Shown here one piece after another: positions 45,101 through 57,100 of a stretch of 64,000 nucleotides of DNA. The DNA comes from Dicaeum eximium (taxonomy: Eukaryota > Chordata > Aves > Passeriformes > Dicaeidae): contig VWZP01010489.1 in assembly GCA_013396995.1 (NCBI GenBank), positions 497,237 through 561,236 on the forward strand, read 5' to 3'. Within the stretch, counting starts at the first letter, position 1, and each line of letters starts with the position of its first letter. The notes under the pieces are model-generated. The model saw nothing but the letters and a program-made list of their open reading frames with translations, made no database searches and was not told the origin of the DNA. Position numbers and translations under genes: made by a program.

Positions 45101-48100
45101 AGGAAATCTCACTTGGTCCATGATTTTGGAGTTCTGCTTGGCCAGCACCATGGGCATCGAGTCAGGAAGGCTCGTGAATTTGATGGTGTCTGGGTGCTGA
45201 CGATACTTCTTGTCACTCAGGATCTCGCTCGCCCTCTTGTTCTTCTCAGCATCCAGTGATCCAATAGGGGACCAGCCAATGCCTCTCATCCACTGAAGGT
45301 CAGACTTGTACACGTTCTGGAAGGACAGGAAAGGATACAAACAGCTCAGCAACCTCCTCACTCCAAGTAACCTTATCTCCTACTACAGGAAATTCTGCTT
45401 AATGGAGCACGTTGCACTGGGTCAACCCAGCAGGCACCCATTCAGTGGTTGTACCCATCTCCTAGGGCTCTTCATACCATTTTCATCTGCAGCCAAGACT
45501 TGCCAACTCTTGGCTCTCCAGAAGACAAGGACTTCATTCTATTGCCCTTCCCCTGACACAGAGCCCTCCTCCACTAGTAAAAAGAACACAGGACAGACAA
45601 CCCAAGGCTGTCACAGAGCTAGTAAAGAACAACTCACATCACTCTGGAGGTCGTACACTGTCTTGGCATGGACAACGTCGCTCTGGTCTGGCAGGCAGGT
45701 CCAGCGGTGCAGAGGGTGCCGGTAGTCAGTATCACTGACCAGCTCCTGGCATTTCTTGGCCAACACCACTCCAAGCATGTCCACAGGGCTGCTGAAGTTG
45801 GTCTTGGACTTCTCAAAGGCTTTCTTGTACTCTCTGTCACTCTGGATCTTGGCCACATGCATCGACCACATCATCTTGGGGTCATCCTCGATGTTCCTGG
45901 CCCCGATGTGGTGGCCCAGCTGTTTGCGATACCCTTCCTTGTACTTGTACTGTAGGAAAAAACAGTATGCACTGAGTATTATTTTAGTTTTTTTCACATT
46001 TCTAGCAACCCCTGTGGTATCACCTCCAGCCAATTTATCAGCTGAAACCACAGAGTGTTTACAGTGTTAAAGTGTTCAGCTGATGACCTACAGTGTACAG
46101 CTAGAAAAGAATCCACACATTATACTTCTGATAAAACTTACATTTTTCAAGACTCTCCCTGGTCTATAAATTAAGAACTACTGGTCAGTAACTGAGAGGA
46201 AGAAAAGTCTCCACATCATGAAAGCCATACCAATGACCTGAAGTTCAATAAATTCCCCCTACAATAAAGAGTCATTTACTGATCCTCAAGCGCAATGGCC
46301 AAATCAACTCTTACTCAAACTACTGATGCAATGAAACGTAACTACAGAGAGACTTACTGGGAAGATTAAATAAATACAGCAAACACAGGAAATACAGGAA
46401 TGCAATTTTGAATTAATACCCTAGAGTAACAAAAAATTATGCTTTTTTATACAGCTTTAATTTTTAAATGAAAACTTGGTTTGGGTTTTCTTTCCTCATG
46501 CACAGCTCAGCTGTGTAGCTGCAGAATCAGGGCCATGGAGACGGGCAGTGCTGAGGGCACCCCAACACCTCAGAACTCCAGGCTGTTGCATGAGGAGATG
46601 CACTTACAAGCCCAGGAGGAACCCTGCTTTGGGCTATGGCCATCACCCAGCTCCCACGGCTACTTTTCCATATCACCTACGCATTCCCTTGCAACAGTGC
46701 ACACCCATAACTTGCAAGGACAGCTACAGGTGGAGAGTGTAGAACAAAAACTTTGATGGACAATTGAATGGCAGGGACAGGTAAGGGATTTGTTGCCTCC
46801 ATTTGGCTCAGTTACAAACCCCTGTGTGCCACGAGGGCTGCTGTACACTCACATCACTGGCGATGTCCCGGGAAGCTTTGGCAGACTTGATGGGAATGGC
46901 ATCTGCCCGCATGTCGTAGCCCTTCTTCTTCTCCTCCTCCATCGCCTGCTTGTACAGTTTCTGAAACAGACACCACCGTGCCCTCAGACAACGCTGCTGC
47001 CCGCACACGGCAGCGCCCAGGGACGGACACTGCACCCTCCACAAGCACCCACCTCGCTGAAGTTCACTTTGTTCTGCTGGGCCAGCAGGATCCCAGGGGT
47101 GTCCGGCATGATGTGAATGCTGGTTTTGTCCTTCTCCCAGGCTGAGATGTACGAGCGCTGCGAAAGGAGGAGCACAGAAGGACATAAGATCACACAGGCT
47201 CAGGGAAACAAACTCAATGAGCTAATCAGGTCCATGAACCAAAGCAAGAGCCCTCTACTTTGCATTAATCCAGGAACTCCTGTCCTTTCCCCAAAACTTT
47301 CTAATGTTTCACCCTTTTCCACATTTCACCCCATTACTGCTCCAACCACACAAAAGAAGAGCTTTATCTCAAACAAGGAATACAAATCCCTGAGGCAAGA
47401 GGATGCAGCATCCCCCCTGAAGAACCCAGGCCATAGAAGGACATAGAACAACATCCTCAGAAAGGAATGTGCTCATTTCCCTCAGGATGCAAACACAAGG
47501 AAATCTCACTTGGTCCATGATTTTGGAGTTCTGCTTGGCCAGCACCAAACAGCTCAGCAACCTCCTCACTCCGAGCAACCCCAACTCCTACCAATGGATG
47601 TTCTCCTGAATGGAACACGTTGCACTGGGCCAACCCACCAGCCACCCATTCAGTGTTTGGACCCATCTCCTAAGGCTCGCCACTGCCCTCAGGGTTTGCC
47701 TTTCCCAACTGCTGGTTCTCCATAAGAAAAACTTTACTCCATTGCCCCTTCTCAGCCACACAGAGCCCTCCTTCAAAACTAGAGCAGAACACAACCCAAG
47801 GCTGTCACAGAGCCAGTAAAGAACAACTCACATCACTCTGGAGGTCGTACACTGTCTTGGCATGGACAACGTCGCTCTGGTCTGGCAAGCAGGTCCCGCG
47901 GTGCAGAGGGTGCCGGTAATCGGCATCACTGACCAGCTCCTGGCATTTCTTGGCCAACACCACTCCCAGCATGTCCACAGGGCTGCTGAACCTTGTCTTG
48001 GACTTCTCAAAGTCCTTCTTGTACTCCCTGTCACTCTGGATCTTGGCCACGTGCATCGACCACATCATCTTGGGGTCATCCTCGATGTTCCTGGCCCCGA

Positions 48101-51100
48101 TGTGGTGGCCCAGCTGTTTTCTGTATGCCGTTTTGTATTTGTACTAATTGAAAACAGAAGCAACAATTACCACTTCTTTCCAAGCTGCCATTTCAGTTTC
48201 TCTGTTGTTAATACAGTAGTAAATAATTTTTAATCTAGCTACTTTAATTTGGTTGTGTTTTTTCCCAAAATTTTTAGCGTTTATTATAACGTCCAGGAGA
48301 TAGTCCAGGAGATAGTCCAGGATTTCTCAAGCTATATACTATCATCTTTAAATTATTGTATTTAATTTAATTAGCTTTACACCATTAAGAGTTACACAAA
48401 CTTTGAGGTGGGCAGCAATACATCAGTGCTATAATTTTACACATCTCCTCCTGCTAAATAGAAACCATTTTTATCCAAGATTATGTGTCCCCTCTGTGCC
48501 CCATTCTGATTTTCCCTTTGCAAGACCCACCTCGCTGGCTATGTCTCGGGATGCCTTGGCTGCCTGGAGGGGGATGGCATCAGGAGGGAGGTCATAGCCT
48601 TTCTTCTTCAGCTCTTCATATCCTACCTTGTAACGTTTCTGTTAGAGAAGGATTCAAAGGAATTAATGCAGATAAAACTCTCTCTAGAGTTTTTCAAGGC
48701 TACAACTTTCCACCTCTGACTATTAAAAAGGAAGCATGATTTTCCAAACACACTTTAATGAAATTAAACTCCATACCTTGCTATTAATGATAGGTATTTT
48801 GTATCCTTGAATATAAAATATTTTAAAATTACAATTTAATTGTTTTCTGATTATTTAATTGAAGATCAAAATTTTCTTTTAGCAGATATATTAATCTGAA
48901 TTATTCCAGAGCTTTCTGTAGAGGTAAGAAATACAACCCTGTTATTCTCTATACCCAGTTTCAAATGCAAACTTACATCACTTGTGTTAACCAAGTTTGA
49001 TTTAGCCAGCAAAATTTCAGGTGTATCAGGCATGATGTGAACCTTAGTCTTGTCCTTGTTCCAAGCTTCCCTGTAGAGTATCTGAAAGAGACACAAACAA
49101 AAACCTGGTCTGATCCAAGATTCACTGGATCAAATCACTGCATAGCAGTAATTTCAGTTCACCCTTCCTCTGCATTAGCAAAGCAAAGATGTACTTAGCA
49201 AGAATAGGGATGTAAATGAGACAAGATAGTAAAATCAAATAATACAATGACTTCTTACTGAAATACAAGTCCTTTTTCCGCTTTACATCCATGTAATGCC
49301 AAGGAAACAGCATTAAAACAATATATTTACATACTGCCTTCTAAAGGTCTTATTTGTAGTTATACCGAGTAAATTATCAGCGCTGAAGATCTTCATTTTC
49401 TCAACAAGGCACAAAGAGCAGTAAGGCCCTGCTATCTGTATATTTTAAGTGCATGTTCTGAACCAGAGATCCTTTTTAAAATGTATATTCATGTATTCAC
49501 TTATTGAATCCCACGTTCTGTCTCTAGAGGCAACTTACATCACTCCTGTTTTTGGCATTAGATTTTGCCAAAACGACATCCATGGCATCTGCAATGCTTG
49601 TGAACTTAATAGTGTCTGGGTGCTGCCTGTACTTCTTCTCACTCAGTATTTCAGAAGCTTTCTTGTTCTTTTCAGCTTCCAGAGATCCCAAAGGACTCCA
49701 TCCAATGCCTCTGAGCCACTGTAGATCTGACTTATACATGTTCTGTTAAGGATGAAAATCAAAACCATAGCAGATTATTTCACTGTTCATTGATTAAACC
49801 GTACGAAAAGTCTAACTGGCAGTTTAGCTCCAATCTGATCTATACTGATATCAAAAGCGAGTCATCAAAGATACTTTCCAATCAGCAGTAATTATTTTAC
49901 ATGGAAATAAGTGAATTAAACCCAGAGGGAGCTTACATCACTCTGCAGCTCGTTGACCCTCTTTGCCTCGGTGACATCGACCTGGTCTGGCAGACAAGTC
50001 CAGCGGTGCAGTATCCGTTTGTAGTCCACATCACTGACCAGCTCCTGACACTTCTTAGCCAGAAGGAAGCCCAGCATATCCACGGGCATATTGAACTTGG
50101 TCTTCCACTTTTCAAAGTCTTTTTTGTACTCCCTCTCACTCTGCATTTTAGCTACTTGCATGGACCACAGCATCTTGGGGTCATCCTGCAAGCTGCGGAA
50201 TCCGATGTGATGTCCCTGCTGCTTGCGGTATCCTTCTTTGTACTTGAACTGCAGTGGCAAAGGTGGCAGCACAAATCACAGTGACAAACATGTCAGGGTA
50301 AAATATACAAGCAAAATACCAATATATTCCCTCATCTTAATGTTCCTCATGAAGTTACGCCTGGATATGCCCAAGGCCATGTTGGATGGGGCTTGGAGCA
50401 ACCTGGGGTAGTGGAAGGTGGCCCTGCCCACAGAAAGGGTGGAAGTGAAGAATCCTTAATGTCCCTTCCAACCCAAACCATTTTGTGATTCTAGGATTCT
50501 ATAAACAAGCAACTTGTTATGGCATCTCATGTCAAGTTTTAGCAGCCCTTGACTAATGTGCATGACTTGGTGTCAGTAAATGCTCTCCCTGGGAAAGAAA
50601 GAGTCCTTGGAAAGGAAGAGAGAGAGCATGGCAATAGGAACGGTCTCCTGTGCCATCTGATTCACACACTCACTGTTCAGAACTCCCTAATACTGACACA
50701 CAAATATTTTGATGAATAACATCATCTACAATGAAAAACAATGAAATACAAAGATACTTAAGCAAAAGAAACATTTTTGAATTATTAATAAAATCTCTTC
50801 TTTATTATATAAAGAATTAATAAATTCTCTAGCCCTAAAAAAAAACAAATGCAGGAGTTGTATTTGTACCAAGTTTTGGTAACAGCAGTCCATGTGTCAC
50901 CACATCTGTTTCAGAGGTGTAATGAGGATTTCTCTGGATAGGCACTGGGCTCAGCTAATCAGACCAAATTTGCTGCTGCTCTGAAAATGAAGCAGCCAAG
51001 AGCAGGAACCTCCTCCCTTTTTATGACCAGCCATATCATGAATGGACCAAACTTTGGACTTGTTAAGATGCCAGAGAAACCCTTGTTAAACTGGACAAAA

Positions 51101-54100
51101 ACATCTCTGGAAGGAGTTTTGTGAGCAATGTTGGTTTTGACTCCAAGCCACACCTCAGCAGAGAAGTGTACCTCAATTTACTGTGACTGTAGGTTATAAC
51201 AACCAGGTCAGTGCATGTCACATTGAGTTAAAAATGCTGCTTACATCACTTGCAATGTCCCTTGAAGCTTTGGCAGCTTTCACTGACATGGCTTCAGGTG
51301 TGAGGTCATAGCCTTTCTTTATCATTTCCTGCCAGCCGAGCTTGTAGAGTTTCTAAAATTGAAAACAACATTAATTAAAACCAGTAATATGTATGTCACC
51401 TGCTACTTAGATACACTAATGATCCAAATTCTGGTCACCCCACAGGATTCAGTTATGAGAGAAGGGCTGCTAGAATGGGAACTGAGAAATGGGAAAGTGA
51501 TAAACAAGGAATGCTGGGCTTCCATGGCTTAGGAGAGGGACTAAATAGTTTTTCACTATTTAGCAGCTCCCTACTATAGCTTATCTTTATTTGAAACATA
51601 TCTGGAGAATTTGAAACAAATACATCTGAGATAACGGAACACTTTTTGATTGGCTTAACAAAATTTTAATAAGGTTTTCATGAAGCTATTTAACAGTCAA
51701 GTCAGTTTGTGCACAGTTGATTTTAAGTACAGGCATTCTTAAGTCAAAGATTTGCCTCTGAGCAATGATGCAAAGCAAAACCTGAGTGTTTTCCACTGGC
51801 ACAATTGTCACTTTCTCCTATCTGAACGCTGAGAGAAAAGCTGGAATCACTGCATCTACTTTTCCCCACAGATTAGGTTAAAAATAACTTGTAATTTTAT
51901 AGTAAGGAATTTTTAACATGACTGAATTCTATGCTAAGCATAGAGTATGGACTATATTCTTCCAGACTTCAAAAGCAGGACTTATATTTTCCCTACATTA
52001 TAATGCAATTTAGCCTCTTAGTTTGCTAGCCTGAAACTGGTACTTATTTTACTCTGAAAATATTACCCACATTAAATTCTTGCCTGTTTTCTAAATCCCC
52101 AGCATATATTAATTTAAAATGTTTATAGGATGTATCAAAATACTCTACCTGACTGTAGTTTGTCTTGTTCTGTTTGGCCTGTAGAATATCTGGTGTGTCT
52201 GGCATCACATGGACCCGAGTTTTATCTTTCTCCCAGGCTTGGGTATAAGCATGCTATGGACAGAAAGTTACATCAGATGTGTTATTATAAATGACAAAAG
52301 ATGGTTCTTCCAGAGTTTTCACCCTTCCATTTGGATATCGATGAGTGAAAAGGGGAAGGTGTTGCCTGTAATGATCTAATCCAGAATCAGATGTATTATT
52401 GTCCAGTCTTGCTTCTAATGAAATCAAACTATTCAAGATTTTTAGGAGCAGTCATTTCTATATAGGAATAGGATAAATAGAGGTTGGAGAAAAATGAGAA
52501 AAGATTTCTTTAACCAATGCTGTTTCATTGAGAAAAAGATGAAAAAAGAGGAGCCTGTGACAGTTTCTTCCAGGGGAACGCTGCCACGTAAAGGTGTGAC
52601 AGAGACTTACAGAGTGGTTATTGGAATAGATGATATGTGAATGCCTGCCTGGCTTTTCCCCTAAATACTCACTTTGTCCATGATATTTGCATTCTGCTTT
52701 GCAAGGACCAGGTCCATGGCATCGTTCTGTTTGGTGAAGGGGAACATGCTGGGGTGCTGGCGGTACTTCCGATCGCTCGCGATCTCCGTGGCTTTCTTTG
52801 ATTTCTCCACATCCAGAGAACCAATGGGACTCCAACCAATCCCCCTGAACCACTCTTTGTAATCCTGCTTGTACTCATTCTGCCAAACAGGACACAAAAG
52901 CAAAGTCAATAATGTACAAACAGCTCACACAGAATAATCCAGTTCTTTCCAAAAACACAGCCATGATGGAAAGACAAAAGCCACAAAAAGAAGACAGCTC
53001 ATAAAAAGAATCCTGTCCTTTCCAAACTGCAGCCAGGATGTGAAAACAAAAGTCACAAAAAGAAAACTTACATCGCTTTGGATCTGATTCATGTTTCTGT
53101 ACAGCTCCAAACTCATGGCATCTGGCAGGAGCATGTACTGGTGGATCAGGCGTTTGTAGTTGGTGTTGGTGACACGGTCCTGGGCCTCCTTGGCTGCCAC
53201 CACGCTGAGGGCATCAGAAGGTGTCTGGTAATGAGTCTTGCTGGTCTCATAGGCCTTCTTGTACTCCCTGTCCGACTGCATCTTGGCCACTTGCATGCAA
53301 TGGACAAGTTTGGGATCATCCTGGAGGCTGCGGAAGCCGACGAGTTTCCCTTTGTCTTTTTCATACCCTAATTTGTATTTATACTGCAAGAGAACAGAAA
53401 CAGAGGCTTTGACTCATTTGGATTTGAAATTGAGGAAAAAATCCTTTCTTATGAGGGTGCTGAGGCCCTGGCACAGGGTGCCCAGAGAAGCTGCGGCTGC
53501 CTCTGGATCCCTGGAAGTGTCCAAGGCCAGGTTGGAGCACGCTGGGATAGTGGAAGCTGTCCCTGCCCATTTTTTCTCCCAAGAACTCACATCACTGGCA
53601 ATATCCCTGGAAGCTTTGGCAGCTTTGACAGGAATAGCATCAGCCCTGAGATCATATCCTTTCTTCCTGGTTTCTTCAAATGAAGATCTGTACATTTTCT
53701 GCAAAAGGAAGAAGAAACATCTTTTAAAAAAGGAAAAATTTACATGTTTTCCACATGCACAAATATTGGTGAAAAGTTTCATCTATAAGGATGTCATCTT
53801 AAAAAATAAAAAGAGATAAAAACGTCTATTTCTGCCCACATTGCAGATGTGCATAATTACAAGTAAATACTTTATTTAGCACATGAGGATTTAATAACAG
53901 GTTACCAAAACCTGTCTATAATATCATCTTTTACCAAAAAAAACAGGTGCTACCTACATTTTGAACCCTGTACGAAACCTGGTGCATGGGGAAATAATAT
54001 AATCAACAATAAAATAATAAATACAGTAAAAAACATGAACAGTACTCGAAGTCTACTGCATTTTGTTAGCAACTGTTATATTTTAATGGTCTGCATAAAC

Positions 54101-57100
54101 ACTTCACAACCTGACTATAAACATGGCTTTTTTCTTGGCAATGCTGAGTATCTAATTTTGGGGAAGGAAGCAGGGAAAAGGAAAGTCAATAGGTTTTGTG
54201 AAATTACTACAGGTTAGCAAGGTGAGACTTTTGCATGCTCTCATCTCACTTAGTCCTAATCAAAAAATAAGAGCAAGGTCACGGCCTTACAAACAATACT
54301 CACTTCACTTAAATTGAATGCATTTGCTTTTGCTAAAACTATCTGTGGAATATCTGGGGTGATGTGAATTTTCTTTTTGTCTTCTTCCCAGGCTTGTTTA
54401 TACTTGTGCTGGAAGGATTAAAAAAAAACCAGAAATCTCAACATCTGTTATATTAAATAAAACAATTTAAAATACTATTTTCCATCTGAAATCCAAACTG
54501 CCTTTACAATGATGTATTACTACCATGAGAGCAACATTTATCTTTTTATTTTAGCACTTAAAGCACATTCATTAGCTACAAAATATAATCATGTTTTCTA
54601 AAGCTCTGCATACAATAGGATTGACTGTTAAATCAGATGTAGATAGTTGCCCACTTCTGCAAGCTTAAATGAATTCTGATGAGCACTTTCTTACCTCATC
54701 CATGATTTTGGCATTATTTAAAGCCAAGACCATGTTCATGGAATCCATAGGAACAGAGTACTTCAACTTGTCTGGATGCTGGCGATATTTCTTCTCACTC
54801 ACAATTTCCATGGCTTTTTTGTTTTTCTCAGCTTCCAGGGAGCCCAGTGGGAGCCACCCAACACCCTTCATAGTTTCATCATAATCTGCTTTGTATTGAT
54901 TCTGCGGGCAGAAAGTAGATAAAAACCAATATGAAGCATAAAATAGTTCATAAATTTGGAAGTACAAGATAAAATGTATTAAGGAAAAGTGAAGCTTTTC
55001 CTGTCTTGATCTGCACATAACTATTGCTCCTGAAGAGCCTGATGGGTTATGTAAGGAGTAAATATTCGTAAAATTGCTTACATATAAGCTCATATTCATT
55101 AATTAAATATTTCAGAGTATAGGAAAAATAAAATTGCTGTAATTGTTGAAAATCTTGCATAATTTAACTACATTTTCATAGACACCTGACCTAATTTCAC
55201 TAAGAAGATAACACTATTTATCTTAAAATGTTTTTTCATAAACGAAGCACCTTTGTATTCACAATGCAGAGGCTGAAGAACCTCTTACTTACATCACTTT
55301 GCAACTGCATCATGTTTTTGGCCAATTCAATGCTCATAGCATCGGGCAGGACATTGTAGGTGTGGATTAGGTTCTTGTAGTTTGCATTTGTAGCCACTTC
55401 CTGAGCTTTCTTGGCTGCCACCACGCTGACCATGTCAACTGGAGTGTGGAAATTAGTCTTGGCCTTCTCATAACCCTTTTTGTACTCCCTGTCAGATTGC
55501 ATCTTGGCCACCTGCATGAAGTGCACCAGCTTGGGGTCGTCCTCCAGGCTGCGGAAGCCGATGTGCTTTCCTTTGGCCTTCTCGTAGGCCAGTTTGTATT
55601 TATACTGAGAGCAGGAAAGAGAAAGAACAGCAAAAACCTCCATTAAAAAATGCAACATTAAGCTCTGTTTTAGCACTGAAAAAATAGATCACAAGATGTC
55701 AGGTTTAGTCATTCAATTTAAATGAAGTCATGGAATGGTATCACACAACCAGACTCACGTCACTCGCGATGTCCCTGGAGCTCTTGGCTGCTTTTATTGG
55801 AATTGCATCTGGCTGCAAGTCATAACCCTTCTTCTTGTCCTCTTCCCATCCAGCCTTGTAAAGTTTCTAAGTTCAGATACAAAACAGAACAGGTGTCATG
55901 AAGGCAGAACTCTGAAGTTAAATATTTTCAAACAAAGCATTAAAACGAGCGAGGCACTGGACGCCCACTGTGAGCACAGCAACTCACATCACTCATGGTC
56001 ATCTGGTTCACTTTGCACTGCAGAATTTCTGGGGTGTCTGGCATCACATGGATGCTGGTCTTCTCTTTGTTCCATTTATCTGTGTACAGCCTCTGCAATT
56101 AGAAAGGATTTTTTAGCATTGAAAAGGTACTGAACTCATAAAATAAGAGTTTGCCTTTGTTCTGCTCATTTGCAATAAATAATATTTCCTAGAAATATTA
56201 TTAGCATCAGAAATAACCTTCACAGAGCTGCTGAAGAGCAACAGTACTTCCTCCTTTCTTTAGTATTGTGAGAAATTTGAAATGTATGTTTTGATAATTA
56301 ATAAATATCAAAGCTGGAAGTTTCCAATCTGTGTTCTGCCCTGCATTAATGGGATGTAGAATTTATTTACACAGACATTCTTTCTATGGAAAACAAGGAA
56401 TAAGGATCAGTGGTGTCCTGGATAACTAGAGACAAGCTATGGACTCCACTTTCCTGGAAACTTGTACTGACAGAATTCCAGGTTTCTGCAGTTGACTTAT
56501 TGTGAATACGTCCTACAGAAAAAGGATTATCAAAGCACTATAAATCTGGAGAAGAAATCTTTAATCTTTAGAAACAGAAAATGAAACTCCTTTAATTATG
56601 AGCAGTCAGAGGCTTACCATGATCTCTCAGTGTCCAGTCTTAACCAAGGAACTACCACACCCATTGGAAATTTTAGTCCTTCCAATGGGAATGCACCTTG
56701 CCCCACAACTTTGCAAGACAAAGACCCAAACTTTGGTCAATCCAACAACTTCCCACCTTGTTCATGGTCTTGGCATTTTGCTTTGCCAGCACTTGTTCCA
56801 TGGCATCCATGGGGATGGAGAACTTGAGCTGGTCGGGATGCTGGCGGTATTTCTTCTCACTGAGGATCTCCGTGGCTTTCTTGGCCTTTTCTACATCCAG
56901 TGACTGAATTGGAACCCAGCCAACTCCTCTCAGCCAGTTATTGAAGTCAGATTTGTACAGATTCTTTTCAAAAATAAACAAGAAAAACACAGCGAGGCAA
57001 GAAAAATTAGTGTCTCTACACATAAAACAGCCAAAGCCTTAAAACTTCCCCTGGTCGTTCATTTCTGAGGTGCAATTTAGATTTAATTAAAATTTAAGTA

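Larger units (their letters stand above)
40067..48143 (-). repeat. NEB: Recent tandem array of four super-repeats (SR5-SR8), unit ~2.0-2.4 kb
   Basis: Module-7 exons recur at 40074, 42461, 44454 and 46853 (spacing 2387, 1993 and 2399 bp), with module-6, 4-5 and 1-3 exons in the same order. Introns are conserved as well as exons. Differences are a few substitutions, the N gap, an extra ~0.7 kb in one intron (46.1-46.8 kb) and a deletion in SR5. Confidence 0.93.

Noticed and set aside
46476..46848. Candidate non-nebulin exon in the GC-richer part of the SR5/SR6 intron
   Set aside because: Frames exist on both strands, but none has a domain I recognise or consistent splice borders.
27183..48143. 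Arginine/tryptophan/threonine-rich minus-strand frames overlapping the triple exons
   Set aside because: Frame-shifted readings of the same exons. The SDxxYK reading with correct splice phase explains the sequence.
40067..48143. Regular spaced repeats considered as a CRISPR-like or satellite array
   Set aside because: The unit is ~2.0-2.4 kb and consists of nebulin exons and introns. There are no short direct repeats with unique spacers, and the genome is vertebrate.
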